Positions 8,491-17,068 are shown, counted from the stretch's first letter. The stretch: 64,000 nt of DNA from Candidatus Binataceae bacterium (GCA_035650475.1 DASRHP010000009.1:486545-550544); one strand, 5' to 3'. Numbers and translations are program-made. Notes: generated from the letters alone by a model not told the origin.

Positions 8491-9000
8491 GTGCTAGCGG
8501 CTTTGCTCCGGGACGCGCAGCGCCTGTTCGCGTTGCCCGGGGTCCAGCACGTCCAGAACATCCATCCGCTGGTCGTCCACTTTCCAGTGGCGCTCCTGCC
8601 GGCGGCCGCGCTGGTGTACTGGCTGGCCTTCCTGGCGCGGCGCGAAGCGTGGCAGTGGACCGGGCTGTGGTTGCTCATCCTTGGCGTGCTCGGCGCTGGG
8701 GCGGCGGTCGCCAGCGGATGGTACGCCGCGCCGGGCGTGATGCTTGCGCCGTCGGTCAAGGAGAACCTGCTCGTTTACCACAAGTGGATCATGGTCGCGA
8801 CGCTCGCGCTCAGCACGGCACTCGTGCTATGGGCCGCGCTCGCGCGGCCGATGCCGCGGCGATGGCGGGGACTGTTCCTGGTGCTGCTGCTGGTGATGGT
8901 CGGGGTGGCTGCCAAGGGCGCCGACTACGGCGCGCGGATGGTATACGACTACAACGCCGGCGGCTACGCCTGCAGCCAGCCAATCGAGTTCAGCCAGTAG
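8491..9000 (+). CDS. DUF2231 membrane protein
   Basis: A 169-residue integral membrane protein starting at GTG. It carries the DUF2231 hallmark NIHPLVVHFPVALLPAA and a later YHKWIMVATLAL, with four predicted transmembrane segments. The conserved histidines (IHPLVVHFP, YHKW) are those expected of haem or metal ligands in this group; no activity is established. The gene lies immediately downstream of the cysteine-motif secreted protein and probably forms a two-gene operon with it. Confidence 0.85.
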   Translation: MLAALLRDAQRLFALPGVQHVQNIHPLVVHFPVALLPAAALVYWLAFLARREAWQWTGLWLLILGVLGAGAAVASGWYAAPGVMLAPSVKENLLVYHKWIMVATLALSTALVLWAALARPMPRRWRGLFLVLLLVMVGVAAKGADYGARMVYDYNAGGYACSQPIEFSQ

Positions 9001-9130
9001 AATCTTTCCGCACGCCCGCTGTGCGCGCCGCCCTTTTTGTTCCGCAATCGGCAGACCTTAGCCTGTAGATTCGTCTTACTTGCGATCGCCGAAGGCGATA
9101 TACAGGAAAGCCGGAGTTTCATCGGAAGTC

Positions 9131-9823
9131 ATGCGGCGTTTGTATCGACACGACGGGACTGCGGGTTTTTGGCTCGTCTATGCAAGCACGGTCTGCGCGG
9201 CGCTCGCGCTTGGCGCGTGCTCGATGCTCCATCGCGCGGCGTCCTCCGGGACGGCGGCCGCAGCGCCGTCGGCGGCGGCTGAGGGGCAGGCGGCGGACCA
9301 GAGCGAGGCGACGCCTCCGCCACCGGGGGCGACGATCAACCTCTCGTACACCCGCAAGGGTGATTACCTCACTTCGCTCAGCGTCACGAAATTCTCCGGC
9401 GCCGAGGTGGTCGAGACGCGCCAGATGGATCCCCGCCACTCGATAAGTGTCGTGCGCTTCGACGGCGGCGCTCCCATCTGGGAGATCAAGGCTGACACCG
9501 GCGTGCTCTCCGACCTTCCAGGCCTGCGTTCGCGCGAGAAGTTCGCACTCAAGGCCGCCAGCTACGGCAAGCTCCCGCCGCATTTTATCCAGGTGACGCC
9601 CGAAAATACGCCGCCCGAGCCGCTCGAGCCCGGCCGCTACTACATCTTCGCCGCCCGCCGCGCCTCGGGCTCGGTCAGCTACGAGGCGGTGCGGGTCGGG
9701 GCCGAGGGCGAGTTGGACGGCTACGACGCCGAGCCGCGCGCGGGGACGAGCTACGCGCTGTGCTGCAACGTCCCGGCCGACTTCGCGGTACCGGCGCCGC
9801 CGATGCAGGGCGCCAACCCCTAG
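9131..9823 (+). CDS. Predicted lipoprotein
   Basis: A 230-residue protein with a signal peptide ending in the lipobox LGAC (within LALALGACSMLH, about residue 30). An Ala/Pro-rich linker (residues 35-70) leads to a domain with INLSYTRKGDYLTSLSVTKF, ISVVRFDGGAPIWEIKAD and GRYYIFAARRASGSVSYEA. The family is not recognised. The mature protein would be Lgt-lipidated and anchored to a membrane. TTG 9080 is an in-frame alternative, but ATG 9131 puts the signal peptide at the terminus. It converges with the VWA gene, 11 bases apart. Confidence 0.75.
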   Translation: MRRLYRHDGTAGFWLVYASTVCAALALGACSMLHRAASSGTAAAAPSAAAEGQAADQSEATPPPPGATINLSYTRKGDYLTSLSVTKFSGAEVVETRQMDPRHSISVVRFDGGAPIWEIKADTGVLSDLPGLRSREKFALKAASYGKLPPHFIQVTPENTPPEPLEPGRYYIFAARRASGSVSYEAVRVGAEGELDGYDAEPRAGTSYALCCNVPADFAVPAPPMQGANP

Positions 9824-9834
9824 CCCGGGCCGCG

Positions 9835-11418
9835 TCAGATCTTCAGGAAGATCTCGCGGGTGTCGGCGGCGCTGAGCTGCTTGACCGAGCTTACGCGGTC
9901 GCTGAACTGAGCGAGCGTGGACAGCTCGCTCGAGCCGATATCGACCAGCACCGCGAAGATCGAAAATTGCAGCTCTTCCTTGCGCCGGCGCAGCTCGGCC
10001 AGCCATTGCGGCGCCACCTGCGACTCGCCGTCGGTGATTATCACGATATCCGCGCGCTTGAGCCGCTTGTGCGCGATCAGCTCGACCGCGGCGTCGAGCG
10101 GCTGCTGAAAGTCGGTGCCGCCGCCAGGAAAGTACTCGGCCAGCTCCATCACCCGCGACAGCTCGGGCTGGTAGCGCCGCTCGCTGTTGAGGTCGAGCAC
10201 GCGCAGACTTTGCGGGCCAGAGGAGAAAAGCACCGCGCGGAAGAGCCGGCGCTGGCGGCGCGCGATGTCCATCAGGGTCAGGCAAACCGCCTTGGCCCAC
10301 AGCTCCTTGTCGCCCTGCATCGAGGAGCTTACGTCCACGCACACCACCATCGGGCCCTTGCCCTTCTGTTCCTCCTCGCGCAGGCGGTATTGGAGCAGCT
10401 CGCCTTCGAGCAGGCGGCGGCCGAAGTCGCGTTTGAGCGCGGGATTGAGCAGGCCCAGCAGTTCGGACGGGATGAGTTGCCCCAGCTCGGCGCCGCGCTC
10501 GACGTCGTAGGTCTCGGCGACGCCGCGCTCGAGCGTCTTGCGCCGCAGTGCGCGCGCGTCCTGCTTGAAGCGGCCGACCAGGCGCGCGAGCTCGCCCAGC
10601 TTGCGGTTGCGCGCCAGATGGCGACCGAGTTCCAGGCGTTCGCCCGCCGACAGCCGCCCGCCTTGGCCGAACTCAAGGCTGAAGTCGTGGCTGTCCTGGG
10701 CGACGCGGTCGATCTCCTGCGCGAGCTCGAAGCTCTTGACCTCCATCCGGCGCAGCTCGCCGCGCTCGGCGTTGGAGATCTGCTCTTCGACCTGGCGCGC
10801 CTTCTGGTTGAGCCGCGCCTCGGAGACCTGGGCGGCGCGCTCCGCCGCCTCCTTGAGCTGTTCAAGCTTCTTCCTGAGCTCCTCGTCGGGCGCGCCTTCG
10901 GAGTCGGCGGGTTTGAGCGTCTGCTCGACCTGTTTGAGCTCCTCGGCGCGCGCAGCGAGGTCTTCCTCCTGATGGTGGAGGTCCCAGAGGTCGAGCAGCT
11001 CGCGGCGGTTGAGCAGCCGTTCCGAGCGCACCAGTTCGAGCGCGCGCTCGGCGAGCGCCAGCGCCGCGATCGCCGCCTTGTCCTCTTCGAGCGCGGTGCG
11101 CTCCTTGAGCGCGGCGAAGGCGGGCGTGGCGAGCAGCTCGCGCAGGATCGTATGGTTGAGCAGCGCGCTCTTGCGCACGGCGTCGGCTTTCAGCCAGACG
11201 ATGTTGTATTTGAACAGCGCGAAGAAAAGATCGCCAAGCAGCGTGTCGAAGTGCGGCACCAGCCGCCGCCCCGCCTCGACCAGCTCGCCGAGCGCCGCCG
11301 AGCCCATCCCGATCTCGCTCCAGGCGCGGCGGTCGTAGCTGTCGCTCTCGATCCACGCCGCGCCGGCGGGCACGGTCGGGATATACAGGCGTCTGGGCTT
11401 GACCGGCTTCCTGGCCAT
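9835..11418 (-). CDS. VWA-domain protein, ViaA-like
   Basis: A 527-residue cytosolic protein. The N-terminal 330 residues are helical and charged. The C-terminal von Willebrand A domain carries a complete MIDAS: DVSSSM (about residue 345), the threonine in GGGTDF and the aspartate in IITDGES. The context (GPMVVCVDVSSSMQGDKELW, AKAVCLTLMDIA) matches ViaA/YieM-type proteins, which partner a MoxR AAA ATPase (RavA). No MoxR gene is in the window, so the partner would be encoded elsewhere. It is transcribed divergently from hrcA. Alternative: a general CoxE/VWA protein. Confidence 0.8.
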   Translation of the reverse strand: MARKPVKPRRLYIPTVPAGAAWIESDSYDRRAWSEIGMGSAALGELVEAGRRLVPHFDTLLGDLFFALFKYNIVWLKADAVRKSALLNHTILRELLATPAFAALKERTALEEDKAAIAALALAERALELVRSERLLNRRELLDLWDLHHQEEDLAARAEELKQVEQTLKPADSEGAPDEELRKKLEQLKEAAERAAQVSEARLNQKARQVEEQISNAERGELRRMEVKSFELAQEIDRVAQDSHDFSLEFGQGGRLSAGERLELGRHLARNRKLGELARLVGRFKQDARALRRKTLERGVAETYDVERGAELGQLIPSELLGLLNPALKRDFGRRLLEGELLQYRLREEEQKGKGPMVVCVDVSSSMQGDKELWAKAVCLTLMDIARRQRRLFRAVLFSSGPQSLRVLDLNSERRYQPELSRVMELAEYFPGGGTDFQQPLDAAVELIAHKRLKRADIVIITDGESQVAPQWLAELRRRKEELQFSIFAVLVDIGSSELSTLAQFSDRVSSVKQLSAADTREIFLKI

Positions 11419-11472
11419 CGGGAGATGCCGCCCGGGGCTACTCCGAACAGCCTATCAGGCGGCCGCCCACGC

Positions 11473-11497
11473 AAAAACCCGCACGTCAGCCGGGTTT
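11473..11497 (-). terminator. Terminator-like hairpin upstream of the VWA gene
   Basis: On the minus strand, AAACCCG, a 9-base loop and CGGGTTT are followed by further T residues (five T in all). This fits a short intrinsic terminator read leftwards. Because it precedes the VWA start at 11418, it would either block antisense transcription from hrcA or act as an attenuator in the VWA leader. Confidence 0.4.
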
Positions 11498-11606
11498 GCT
11501 TGTTGACCCAAATGCGCTGGGTGCTCTTGAACGCGGGGCGGTGGGCGAAACAGAATTGAAACGCTGGCATCTGACGCGTGGCGGCAAGCGCCGCGCCAAT
11601 GATTCG

Positions 11607-12653
11607 ATGGACAGCTCGACCTCACACAGCGACCTCTCACGCCGCCAGCGCGCGGTGCTGTTCGCGACCGTGCAGGAGTTTATCGCAACCGCCGAGCCCG
11701 TCGGGTCGCATCAGATCGCCGCGCGCTATCCGCTCGGCGTGCGCGCCGCGATGGTGCGCAACCTGATGTCCGAGCTGGAGCATGGCGGCTATCTCCGTCA
11801 GCCGCACACCTCGGCCGGACGCGTGCCCACCGAGCGCGCCTTTCGCTACTACGTCGATCAGGTGATGCCGGTCAGGCGGATCGGTTTCGAGGACCGCGCG
11901 CATATCGAGCTCGCCTATTCGGCCGGCCCGCGCGAGCTCAGCGAGGTGATGCGCGAAACGTCGCGCCTGCTGTCGCTGCTTACCGGCCAGGCCGCGCTGG
12001 TGATGGCGCCGCGGCTGGAGAGCGCGCGCCTGGAGCGGGTGGACTTCGTGCGCCTGCGCGAGCGCGAGGTGCTCGCGATTTTCGTCGCGGCCGCCGGCGG
12101 CGCGCACCATCGCCTGGTCCAGACCGACGACGACCACCGCCCCGAGGAGCTCGAGCGGATGGCGCGTTATCTCAACGAGGCGCTCAAGGGGCGCACGCTG
12201 GAGCAGGCGCAGGCGTGGATCGAGGAGCGGCTGCGCGCCGATCGCGCCCGTTACGATCGCTTCATGCGCACGGCGCTGATGCTGGGCGGGGCAGCCGCCG
12301 AACGACTCGCGGACGCCGAGCTTTACGTCGAGGGCAGCGCCAAGGCGGCCGAGCAGCCGGAGTTCGCCGATCGCAACCGCCTGCGCGACCTGCTGCGCGC
12401 GCTCGAGGATCGCAGCGCCCTGCTCGAGCTGCTCGAGCGCAGCCTCGCGCACGGCGGCCTGACCGTGTCGATCGGTTCGGAGAATATCGACGCCCGCCTC
12501 GCCAGCCTCAGCGTGGTCGCCGCCTCCTATGAAAGCGGCGCGATGCCGCTCGGCAGCGTGGCGGTAGTCGGCCCGATGCGGATGGACTACGAGCGGGTGA
12601 TCCCGCTGGTGGATTACACCGCGCGCACGCTTTCGCGCCTGCTCGATTCCTAG
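11607..12653 (+). CDS. hrcA: Heat-inducible transcription repressor HrcA
   Basis: A 348-residue repressor of the usual HrcA size. It has an N-terminal winged-helix domain (LSRRQRAVLFATVQEFIATA, EPVGSHQIA, then MVRNLMSELEHGGYLRQPHT and SAGRVPTERAFRYYVD), a GAF-like middle region and a C-terminal LSVVAASYESGAMPLGSVAV plus IPLVDYTARTLSRLL. HrcA binds CIRCE operators before groE/dnaK genes. No CIRCE copy (TTAGCACTC-N9-GAGTGCTAA) was found near it, and grpE, dnaK and dnaJ are not adjacent. The ATG at 11607 is chosen because upstream sequence is not HrcA-like. Confidence 0.93.
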   Translation: MDSSTSHSDLSRRQRAVLFATVQEFIATAEPVGSHQIAARYPLGVRAAMVRNLMSELEHGGYLRQPHTSAGRVPTERAFRYYVDQVMPVRRIGFEDRAHIELAYSAGPRELSEVMRETSRLLSLLTGQAALVMAPRLESARLERVDFVRLREREVLAIFVAAAGGAHHRLVQTDDDHRPEELERMARYLNEALKGRTLEQAQAWIEERLRADRARYDRFMRTALMLGGAAAERLADAELYVEGSAKAAEQPEFADRNRLRDLLRALEDRSALLELLERSLAHGGLTVSIGSENIDARLASLSVVAASYESGAMPLGSVAVVGPMRMDYERVIPLVDYTARTLSRLLDS

Positions 12654-13099
12654 CGCACGAAGATCACGCCAAAGTGGCGGTCGATCACCGCTCCCGTCTC
12701 GCCCAGTGTGAAATTCGAAGTGATGAGGCCGCTGGCGCCGGCGAATTGTCCCTCGCCGCCGTCGATCCGCCAGATGACCGAGCCGTGGCGCAGCTTCGGG
12801 TCGGCGCTCGCATCCATGTAGCCCTCTCCGACGGTGCTGAAGCGCAGGCGATGGTTGCCCTCGCCAAATCGGATCGTGCCGGATTCGACGAACGAGGTGT
12901 CGCCGGTCACCGTAACCTCGGATTCGAAGATCGCCTTGCCGCCGGCGGCCGGCTTGAGGCTCGCGCTCAGGCCGTCAGCGCCGACCGTCGAGGTGAGCGA
13001 GCAGCTCGAAGCGCTGGTCGCCGCCTTGATCACGTTGGAAGGGCCGGCCACCGGCGCCGCCTGCCCGCTGAACTCCATCGCGTAGAAGATCTGCTTCAT
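12650..13099 (-). CDS. Uncharacterised beta-rich protein
   Basis: A 149-residue protein without signal peptide, preceded by a good GGAGG ribosome site. It alternates short hydrophobic strands and turns (AIFESEVTVTGDTSFVESGT, HRLRFSTVGEGYMD, GSVIWRIDGGEGQFAGASG, LITSNFTLGETG). This is reminiscent of small beta-barrel proteins with a 'I..G.G.FAGASG' signature, but I cannot name the family. Its stop codon and the hrcA stop share the tetranucleotide CTAG on opposite strands. Confidence 0.7.
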   Translation of the reverse strand: MKQIFYAMEFSGQAAPVAGPSNVIKAATSASSCSLTSTVGADGLSASLKPAAGGKAIFESEVTVTGDTSFVESGTIRFGEGNHRLRFSTVGEGYMDASADPKLRHGSVIWRIDGGEGQFAGASGLITSNFTLGETGAVIDRHFGVIFVR

Positions 13100-13251
13100 C
13101 TCCGGAGCCTCCTGGCGTGCTGGATTCCTGTGGGTACCCCATGCGCGCGGTATAAGGCAATTGCTCGCCCGACCGAGCAGCGCGCGCTCCGGCGATGGCT
13201 CGCGCGAGCGGGCTAGGCTAAATAGATCCGAACGGACCGAAATCCGTGCGG

Positions 13252-14460
13252 ATGCCGAGCGCACAAACGAGGGCGACGGGTGGCTCCGCGCCGAACGCCG
13301 CCGCCGCGCCGCTGGCGACGACGCCCAATCACGTCTGGGGGCTGTTCTCGATGGCGTGGGCGCACTTCCTCAACGACGGCGGCTCCAACTACTTGCCCGC
13401 GGTGCTGCCGGCGATCCTGATCGCGCTCGACATCCGGCTCGCGTTGGTGGGCGTCGTGATGTCGGCGCTGCTCATCGGGCAGGCGCTGCAGCCGGCGTGC
13501 GGATGGATTGCCGACCGCGTCGGCGGCCGCGCCTTCGTAATCGCCGGCGTTACGCTCAGCACCGTCGCCGGCGCGCTGGTCGGAATTGTCCCCGGCTACT
13601 ACAGCCTGCTTGGGGTGCTGTTGCTGGTCGGGATGGGCAGCGCGATCTTCCATCCCCAGGCGCTCGCCGCCGTGCGCGAGATGTCAACCCGGCGCCAGGG
13701 ATTGTACATCTCGATTTTTCTGATCGGCGGCGAACTGGGGCGCGGTCTGTGGCCGATGGTGGCGGCGTTGGCCGTGGAGTACTTCGGGCTGCGCGGTCTT
13801 CTGTTGCTTGCGCTTCCGACGATCCTGACGATGCCGCTGATCGTCCATGAGCTGCCGCGGTTGCGCGCGCGCCCCAGCGAGCCGGCCCATCGCGCGCACA
13901 TCAACGCCAACTTCTGGCCGTTGGTCAGCGTGGTCGCCTACTCGAGCACGCGCGCGGTTGTGATGTACAGTCTGACCACCTTCCTGCCGCTGCTATGGAA
14001 AGAGCAGGGCGGCTCGCTGGTGGGGGGCGCCTCGCTGATCACGACCCTGCTCACCGTGGGTGTGCTCGGCAATCTCGGCGGCGGCCATCTGTCCGACCAT
14101 TTCAGCCGCAAGTCGGTGGTTATCGGTGCTACCGCCCTCTCGGCGGTCTTCCTTGGCCTCTACCTGCTTACCGGCGGACTGATGCAATGGCTTATCCTGG
14201 GTGTTCTCGGGATCACGATTTTCTCCACCTTCCCGCTCCAGATCCTGATCGCGCAGGACCTTCTGCCTGACAATCGCGCGCTCGGCTCGGGGCTGGCGCT
14301 CGGGTTCTCGAACGGGATTGGGGCGGGCGCGATGATACCGCTGGGGCCGCTCGCCGCCCATTGGAGCATCCCGGCCGTGCTTTGGCTCAACGTGGGACTG
14401 ACGCTACTCGCCCTCGCGCTGGCGCTTGCCCTTCCGGCAACCGGTCCACGTCCCGAGTAG
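13252..14460 (+). CDS. MFS transporter, fosmidomycin-resistance (Fsr)-like
   Basis: A 402-residue transporter with 12 predicted transmembrane segments. The opening segment HVWGLFSMAWAHFLNDGGSN resembles the 'hf.nD...n.LPALLP' start of Fsr-type MFS exporters. The second half repeats the MFS loop motif (GGGHLSDHFSRKSVV) after TM8, and the first-half loop is GWIADRVGGRAFV. Substrate cannot be predicted. A GTG two codons upstream (13246) is an alternative start. It is divergent from the beta-rich gene; a short inverted repeat (TGCTCG/CGAGCA, 13162-13179) lies between them. Confidence 0.85.
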   Translation: MPSAQTRATGGSAPNAAAAPLATTPNHVWGLFSMAWAHFLNDGGSNYLPAVLPAILIALDIRLALVGVVMSALLIGQALQPACGWIADRVGGRAFVIAGVTLSTVAGALVGIVPGYYSLLGVLLLVGMGSAIFHPQALAAVREMSTRRQGLYISIFLIGGELGRGLWPMVAALAVEYFGLRGLLLLALPTILTMPLIVHELPRLRARPSEPAHRAHINANFWPLVSVVAYSSTRAVVMYSLTTFLPLLWKEQGGSLVGGASLITTLLTVGVLGNLGGGHLSDHFSRKSVVIGATALSAVFLGLYLLTGGLMQWLILGVLGITIFSTFPLQILIAQDLLPDNRALGSGLALGFSNGIGAGAMIPLGPLAAHWSIPAVLWLNVGLTLLALALALALPATGPRPE

Positions 14461-14589
14461 GCCGATTTCGGTCAGGCGCAAATCCCTCCACGCAGGCAAC
14501 TTCTGGGTCGAGAGTCGGGCACCACGATGCAGTCCGGCCCTGGCTGCGATTTTGCGCAAACTGCCAGTGTGGCCAGCCACAAGGCCGCA

Positions 14590-14605
14590 TGGCTTGGAGT
14601 TTGCT
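14590..14605 (+). promoter_or_regulatory. Candidate sigma-54 (-24/-12) promoter for Tad-type genes
   Basis: TGGCTTGGAGTTTGCT matches the consensus TGGCACGN4TTGCW at the invariant GG and GC with correct 12-base register, and has a perfect TTGCT box. A start at about 14616 would leave an 80-base leader before the ATG at 14698. A palindrome TTTGCGCAAA lies at 14551-14560, about 40 bases upstream. Confidence 0.55.
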
Positions 14606-14697
14606 GATACCCGCATTCGAATTCTGTCGCAATCTGATAAGCCGAGCTATGACGACTTTTCCCGACGTTTAATTCCGGTCGGCGGAGGGAAGGCGAA

Positions 14698-16011
14698 ATG
14701 GGTCAACGGATCAATGTTGCGCTCGCGCGACGAAGTTTTGCGCTGAAGCCACGCGGTCAAACGATGATGCTGGCTTCGGTCGCGCTGGTCGCCCTGTTGG
14801 GGATGGCGGCGCTGGCGGTTGACGTCGGTAATCTGTGGACCATCCGACGGCGCATGCAGAGCGCGGCGGACGCGGCGGCGATGGCGGGGGTGGACGCGCT
14901 CACGATGGGCGAGAGCGGCAGCGACCTGGTTTCGGCCGCCAAATACGGCGCCCAACAAAACGGCTTCCAGGACGGCTCCACCAGCTCGACCAGCAGCAGC
15001 GCGGTTTCCGTTACGGTGGAAAACCCCCCGACCTCGGGGAGCTACCAGGGGCTGGCGAGCGCCGTGCGGGTGACGGTCCTGCAATCACAGCCTACCTATT
15101 TCATGCGCGTGCTGGGATGGAACCAGGTACCGGTTTCTGCCAGCGCAACCGCGCTTGCAGTGGGTGCGGGCTCGTGCGTGTTCAGCCTCGACCCCGGCGC
15201 CTCGGGGGCGATTACGGTCAACGGTAACACCAGTCTAAGCTCGGCCTGCGGCATCTACGACAACTCCAGCAGTTCGACGGCGATGACCGTGGGCGGCGGC
15301 GGGGTCGTGAGATCTCCCTTCGTCGGTGTGGTGGGGCAAACCAACGTCAACGGCGGCGGCACGATGCCGGTGGCGCAGGGAATCCCCGCTTTTGGCGATC
15401 CGCTGGCATGGATCCAGCAACCTTCGTTCGATTCCACGCAGTGTCCCAACGGCAGTTTTCATCCAACTTCGCTCAACGGGACGGTGAATCCGGGAATCTT
15501 CTGCGGCGGCATTCACCTCGCCGGCGGCGCCAACGTGACCTTCAACCCCGGCCTTTACATTATCGATGGCGGCGGGATCCAGATTGACGGCGGCGCCACG
15601 GTTTCCGGCTCGGGAGTGACTTTCTTCCTCACCGGCCAGAACACCTCGAACGGCAGCCCCAACGCGTACGGTGGGGTCAATATCGCGAGCAACGCGACGG
15701 TGAACCTGAGCGCGCCCTGCACCTCGAGCGGCGGCTCGGTTCCGGGGGTGCTGTTCTTCCAGGACCGCTCGATGACTAACGGCGTGGGCAGCACGATCAA
15801 CGGCAGCTCGACGTCAACCTTCGCCGGCGCGCTCTATTTTCCGACCACCGCGCTCAACTACAGCGGCAGTAGCGGCGCCAACAACCAGTTTACACTGCTG
15901 ATTTCCGACACTTTGAACATTACCGGCAACACTTCAGTCGCAAACGGAACCTGCCTCAACGGATGCTGTCTCCAGGGGCCGCTGATCAAGGATGCCTCGC
16001 TGGTCGAATAG
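14698..16011 (+). CDS. TadG-like protein with N-terminal Tad domain
   Basis: A 437-residue protein. The N-terminus has a charged start, a PRGQTMMLASVALVALLGMA membrane anchor (residues 20-40) and the Tad-domain continuation LAVDVGNLWTIRRRMQSAAD, AAAMAGVDAL. Residues 150-430 form an extracytoplasmic region rich in Gly, Ser, Asn and Thr, with repeated short strands that suggest a beta-helix or beta-sandwich. Tad-domain proteins associate with Flp/Tad pili or related surface assemblies. A GGAGGGAAGG ribosome site precedes the ATG. It heads an operon with two TadE-like genes. Confidence 0.85.
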   Translation: MGQRINVALARRSFALKPRGQTMMLASVALVALLGMAALAVDVGNLWTIRRRMQSAADAAAMAGVDALTMGESGSDLVSAAKYGAQQNGFQDGSTSSTSSSAVSVTVENPPTSGSYQGLASAVRVTVLQSQPTYFMRVLGWNQVPVSASATALAVGAGSCVFSLDPGASGAITVNGNTSLSSACGIYDNSSSSTAMTVGGGGVVRSPFVGVVGQTNVNGGGTMPVAQGIPAFGDPLAWIQQPSFDSTQCPNGSFHPTSLNGTVNPGIFCGGIHLAGGANVTFNPGLYIIDGGGIQIDGGATVSGSGVTFFLTGQNTSNGSPNAYGGVNIASNATVNLSAPCTSSGGSVPGVLFFQDRSMTNGVGSTINGSSTSTFAGALYFPTTALNYSGSSGANNQFTLLISDTLNITGNTSVANGTCLNGCCLQGPLIKDASLVE

Positions 16012-16024
16012 GGAGGGAGGATAC

Positions 16025-16456
16025 ATGCTTCGTCTGCGCAAAATGACCAAAGGGCAGAGCATGGTCGAGCTCGCCCTGGTTCTGCCTACGCTCGCGCTGC
16101 TGCTGGTGGTGGTGGCGGACTTCGCGCGCGTGTTCTACCTCTCGATCGCGGTGGCCAACGCGGCGCGCGCCGGCGTGGCGTACGGCTCCCAGAGCCTGCT
16201 TAAGGCGATCCAGTTCGATAGCATCCAACAGGCCGCGCTCAACGACGGCCAGAATATCGCCGGGCTTACGGCGACCGCGTCCGACGTCTGCATGTGCAAT
16301 GGCGCGGTGGTAGCGTGCAGCCCCGCGGCCTGCGCGCAGCCGCAGACCTACGTCCAGGTCACGACCCGCACAACCTTCCATACGCTGCTCAACTACCCCG
16401 GCGTCCCCTCCACGATTCCGATCAGCTACACCGCGATGATGGAGGTCAGGCCGTGA
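16025..16456 (+). CDS. TadE-like pseudopilin (first copy)
   Basis: A 143-residue protein with a prepilin-like N-terminus, KMTKGQSMVELALVLPTLAL. Cleavage after the glycine would leave glutamate at +5, as in type IV and Flp pilins. A single hydrophobic helix follows, and the extracellular part has four closely spaced cysteines (VCMCNGAVVACSPAAC). TadE-type proteins are minor pseudopilins needed for Flp pilus assembly. A GGGAGGGAGG ribosome site is present. Its stop overlaps the next start as GTGA. Confidence 0.87.
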   Translation: MLRLRKMTKGQSMVELALVLPTLALLLVVVADFARVFYLSIAVANAARAGVAYGSQSLLKAIQFDSIQQAALNDGQNIAGLTATASDVCMCNGAVVACSPAACAQPQTYVQVTTRTTFHTLLNYPGVPSTIPISYTAMMEVRP

Positions 16457-16911
16457 GCTGGAAGAAAGCGATGAGGAGCCCGCGGCGCAGGGGCGGCGGC
16501 GCGCGCGGGCAGGCGGCGGTCGAGTTCGCGCTCGTCGCACTCCCGTGTCTGACCCTGCTGTTCGCCGTCACCTCATTCGGGTATGCGCTCTACACCTATA
16601 GCTTCGTCTCCAGTGCGGCGCGCAACGCCGTGCGCTATGCGATCGTGCATGGTTCGCACAGCCTTTCCCCGGCGACGTCGACGGCCATCACGAACTACGT
16701 CAAGAACCAGTTGCAGGGGTTGAGCGCGAGCGATTTGAGCGTGACTTCCTGCTGGAATCCGCAGAGCGGCACCTGCCCCGGACCTTCGGGCAATAACGAT
16801 CCGGGGAAAGTCGTAAGCGTCACGGTGACCTACAACTTTCAGCCGCTGTTCGGGATGCCAGCTGTCACACTCCCGCTGACCAGCAGCTCGCAGATGGTGA
16901 TCGCCTACTAG
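16453..16911 (+). CDS. TadE-like pseudopilin (second copy)
   Basis: A 152-residue protein starting at GTG 16453, which overlaps the previous stop. After a basic N-terminus it carries GQAAVEFALVALPCLTLLFA, the same prepilin-type motif with glutamate at +5 from the glycine. The following helix continues as FGYALYTYSFVSSAARNAVRY, and the outer part has a possible disulfide pair (SCWNPQSGTCPG). It is the last gene of the Tad-type operon and is followed by a strong terminator. No TadA/B/C/V or RcpA gene is in the window. Confidence 0.87.
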   Translation: MSWKKAMRSPRRRGGGARGQAAVEFALVALPCLTLLFAVTSFGYALYTYSFVSSAARNAVRYAIVHGSHSLSPATSTAITNYVKNQLQGLSASDLSVTSCWNPQSGTCPGPSGNNDPGKVVSVTVTYNFQPLFGMPAVTLPLTSSSQMVIAY

Positions 16912-16937
16912 GCGACCCCCGCACCCACGGATTGCGG

Positions 16938-16974
16938 GCCTCCGAAGGCAGGGCGCCTTCGGGGGCTTTTCTTT
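16938..16974 (+). terminator. Rho-independent terminator after the Tad-type operon
   Basis: A 12-base stem (GCCTCCGAAGGC with GCCTTCGGGGGC, one G-T wobble) closes a five-base loop and is followed at once by TTTTCTTT. This is the clearest intrinsic terminator in the window and marks the end of the three-gene unit. Confidence 0.85.
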
Positions 16975-17068
16975 CTGGCCGCGTTTCTGGCACAAGCTAA
17001 CGGACGCTCGTGCCGCGCCGCGCGCAGGTGCGGGCGGCCAAACGGTGGCCGAAGGAGAATCCGCGACC

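Noticed and set aside
9760..11559. 599-residue plus-strand open frame
   Set aside because: It is antisense to the VWA gene; it consists of long Leu/Arg/Glu low-complexity stretches with no domain.
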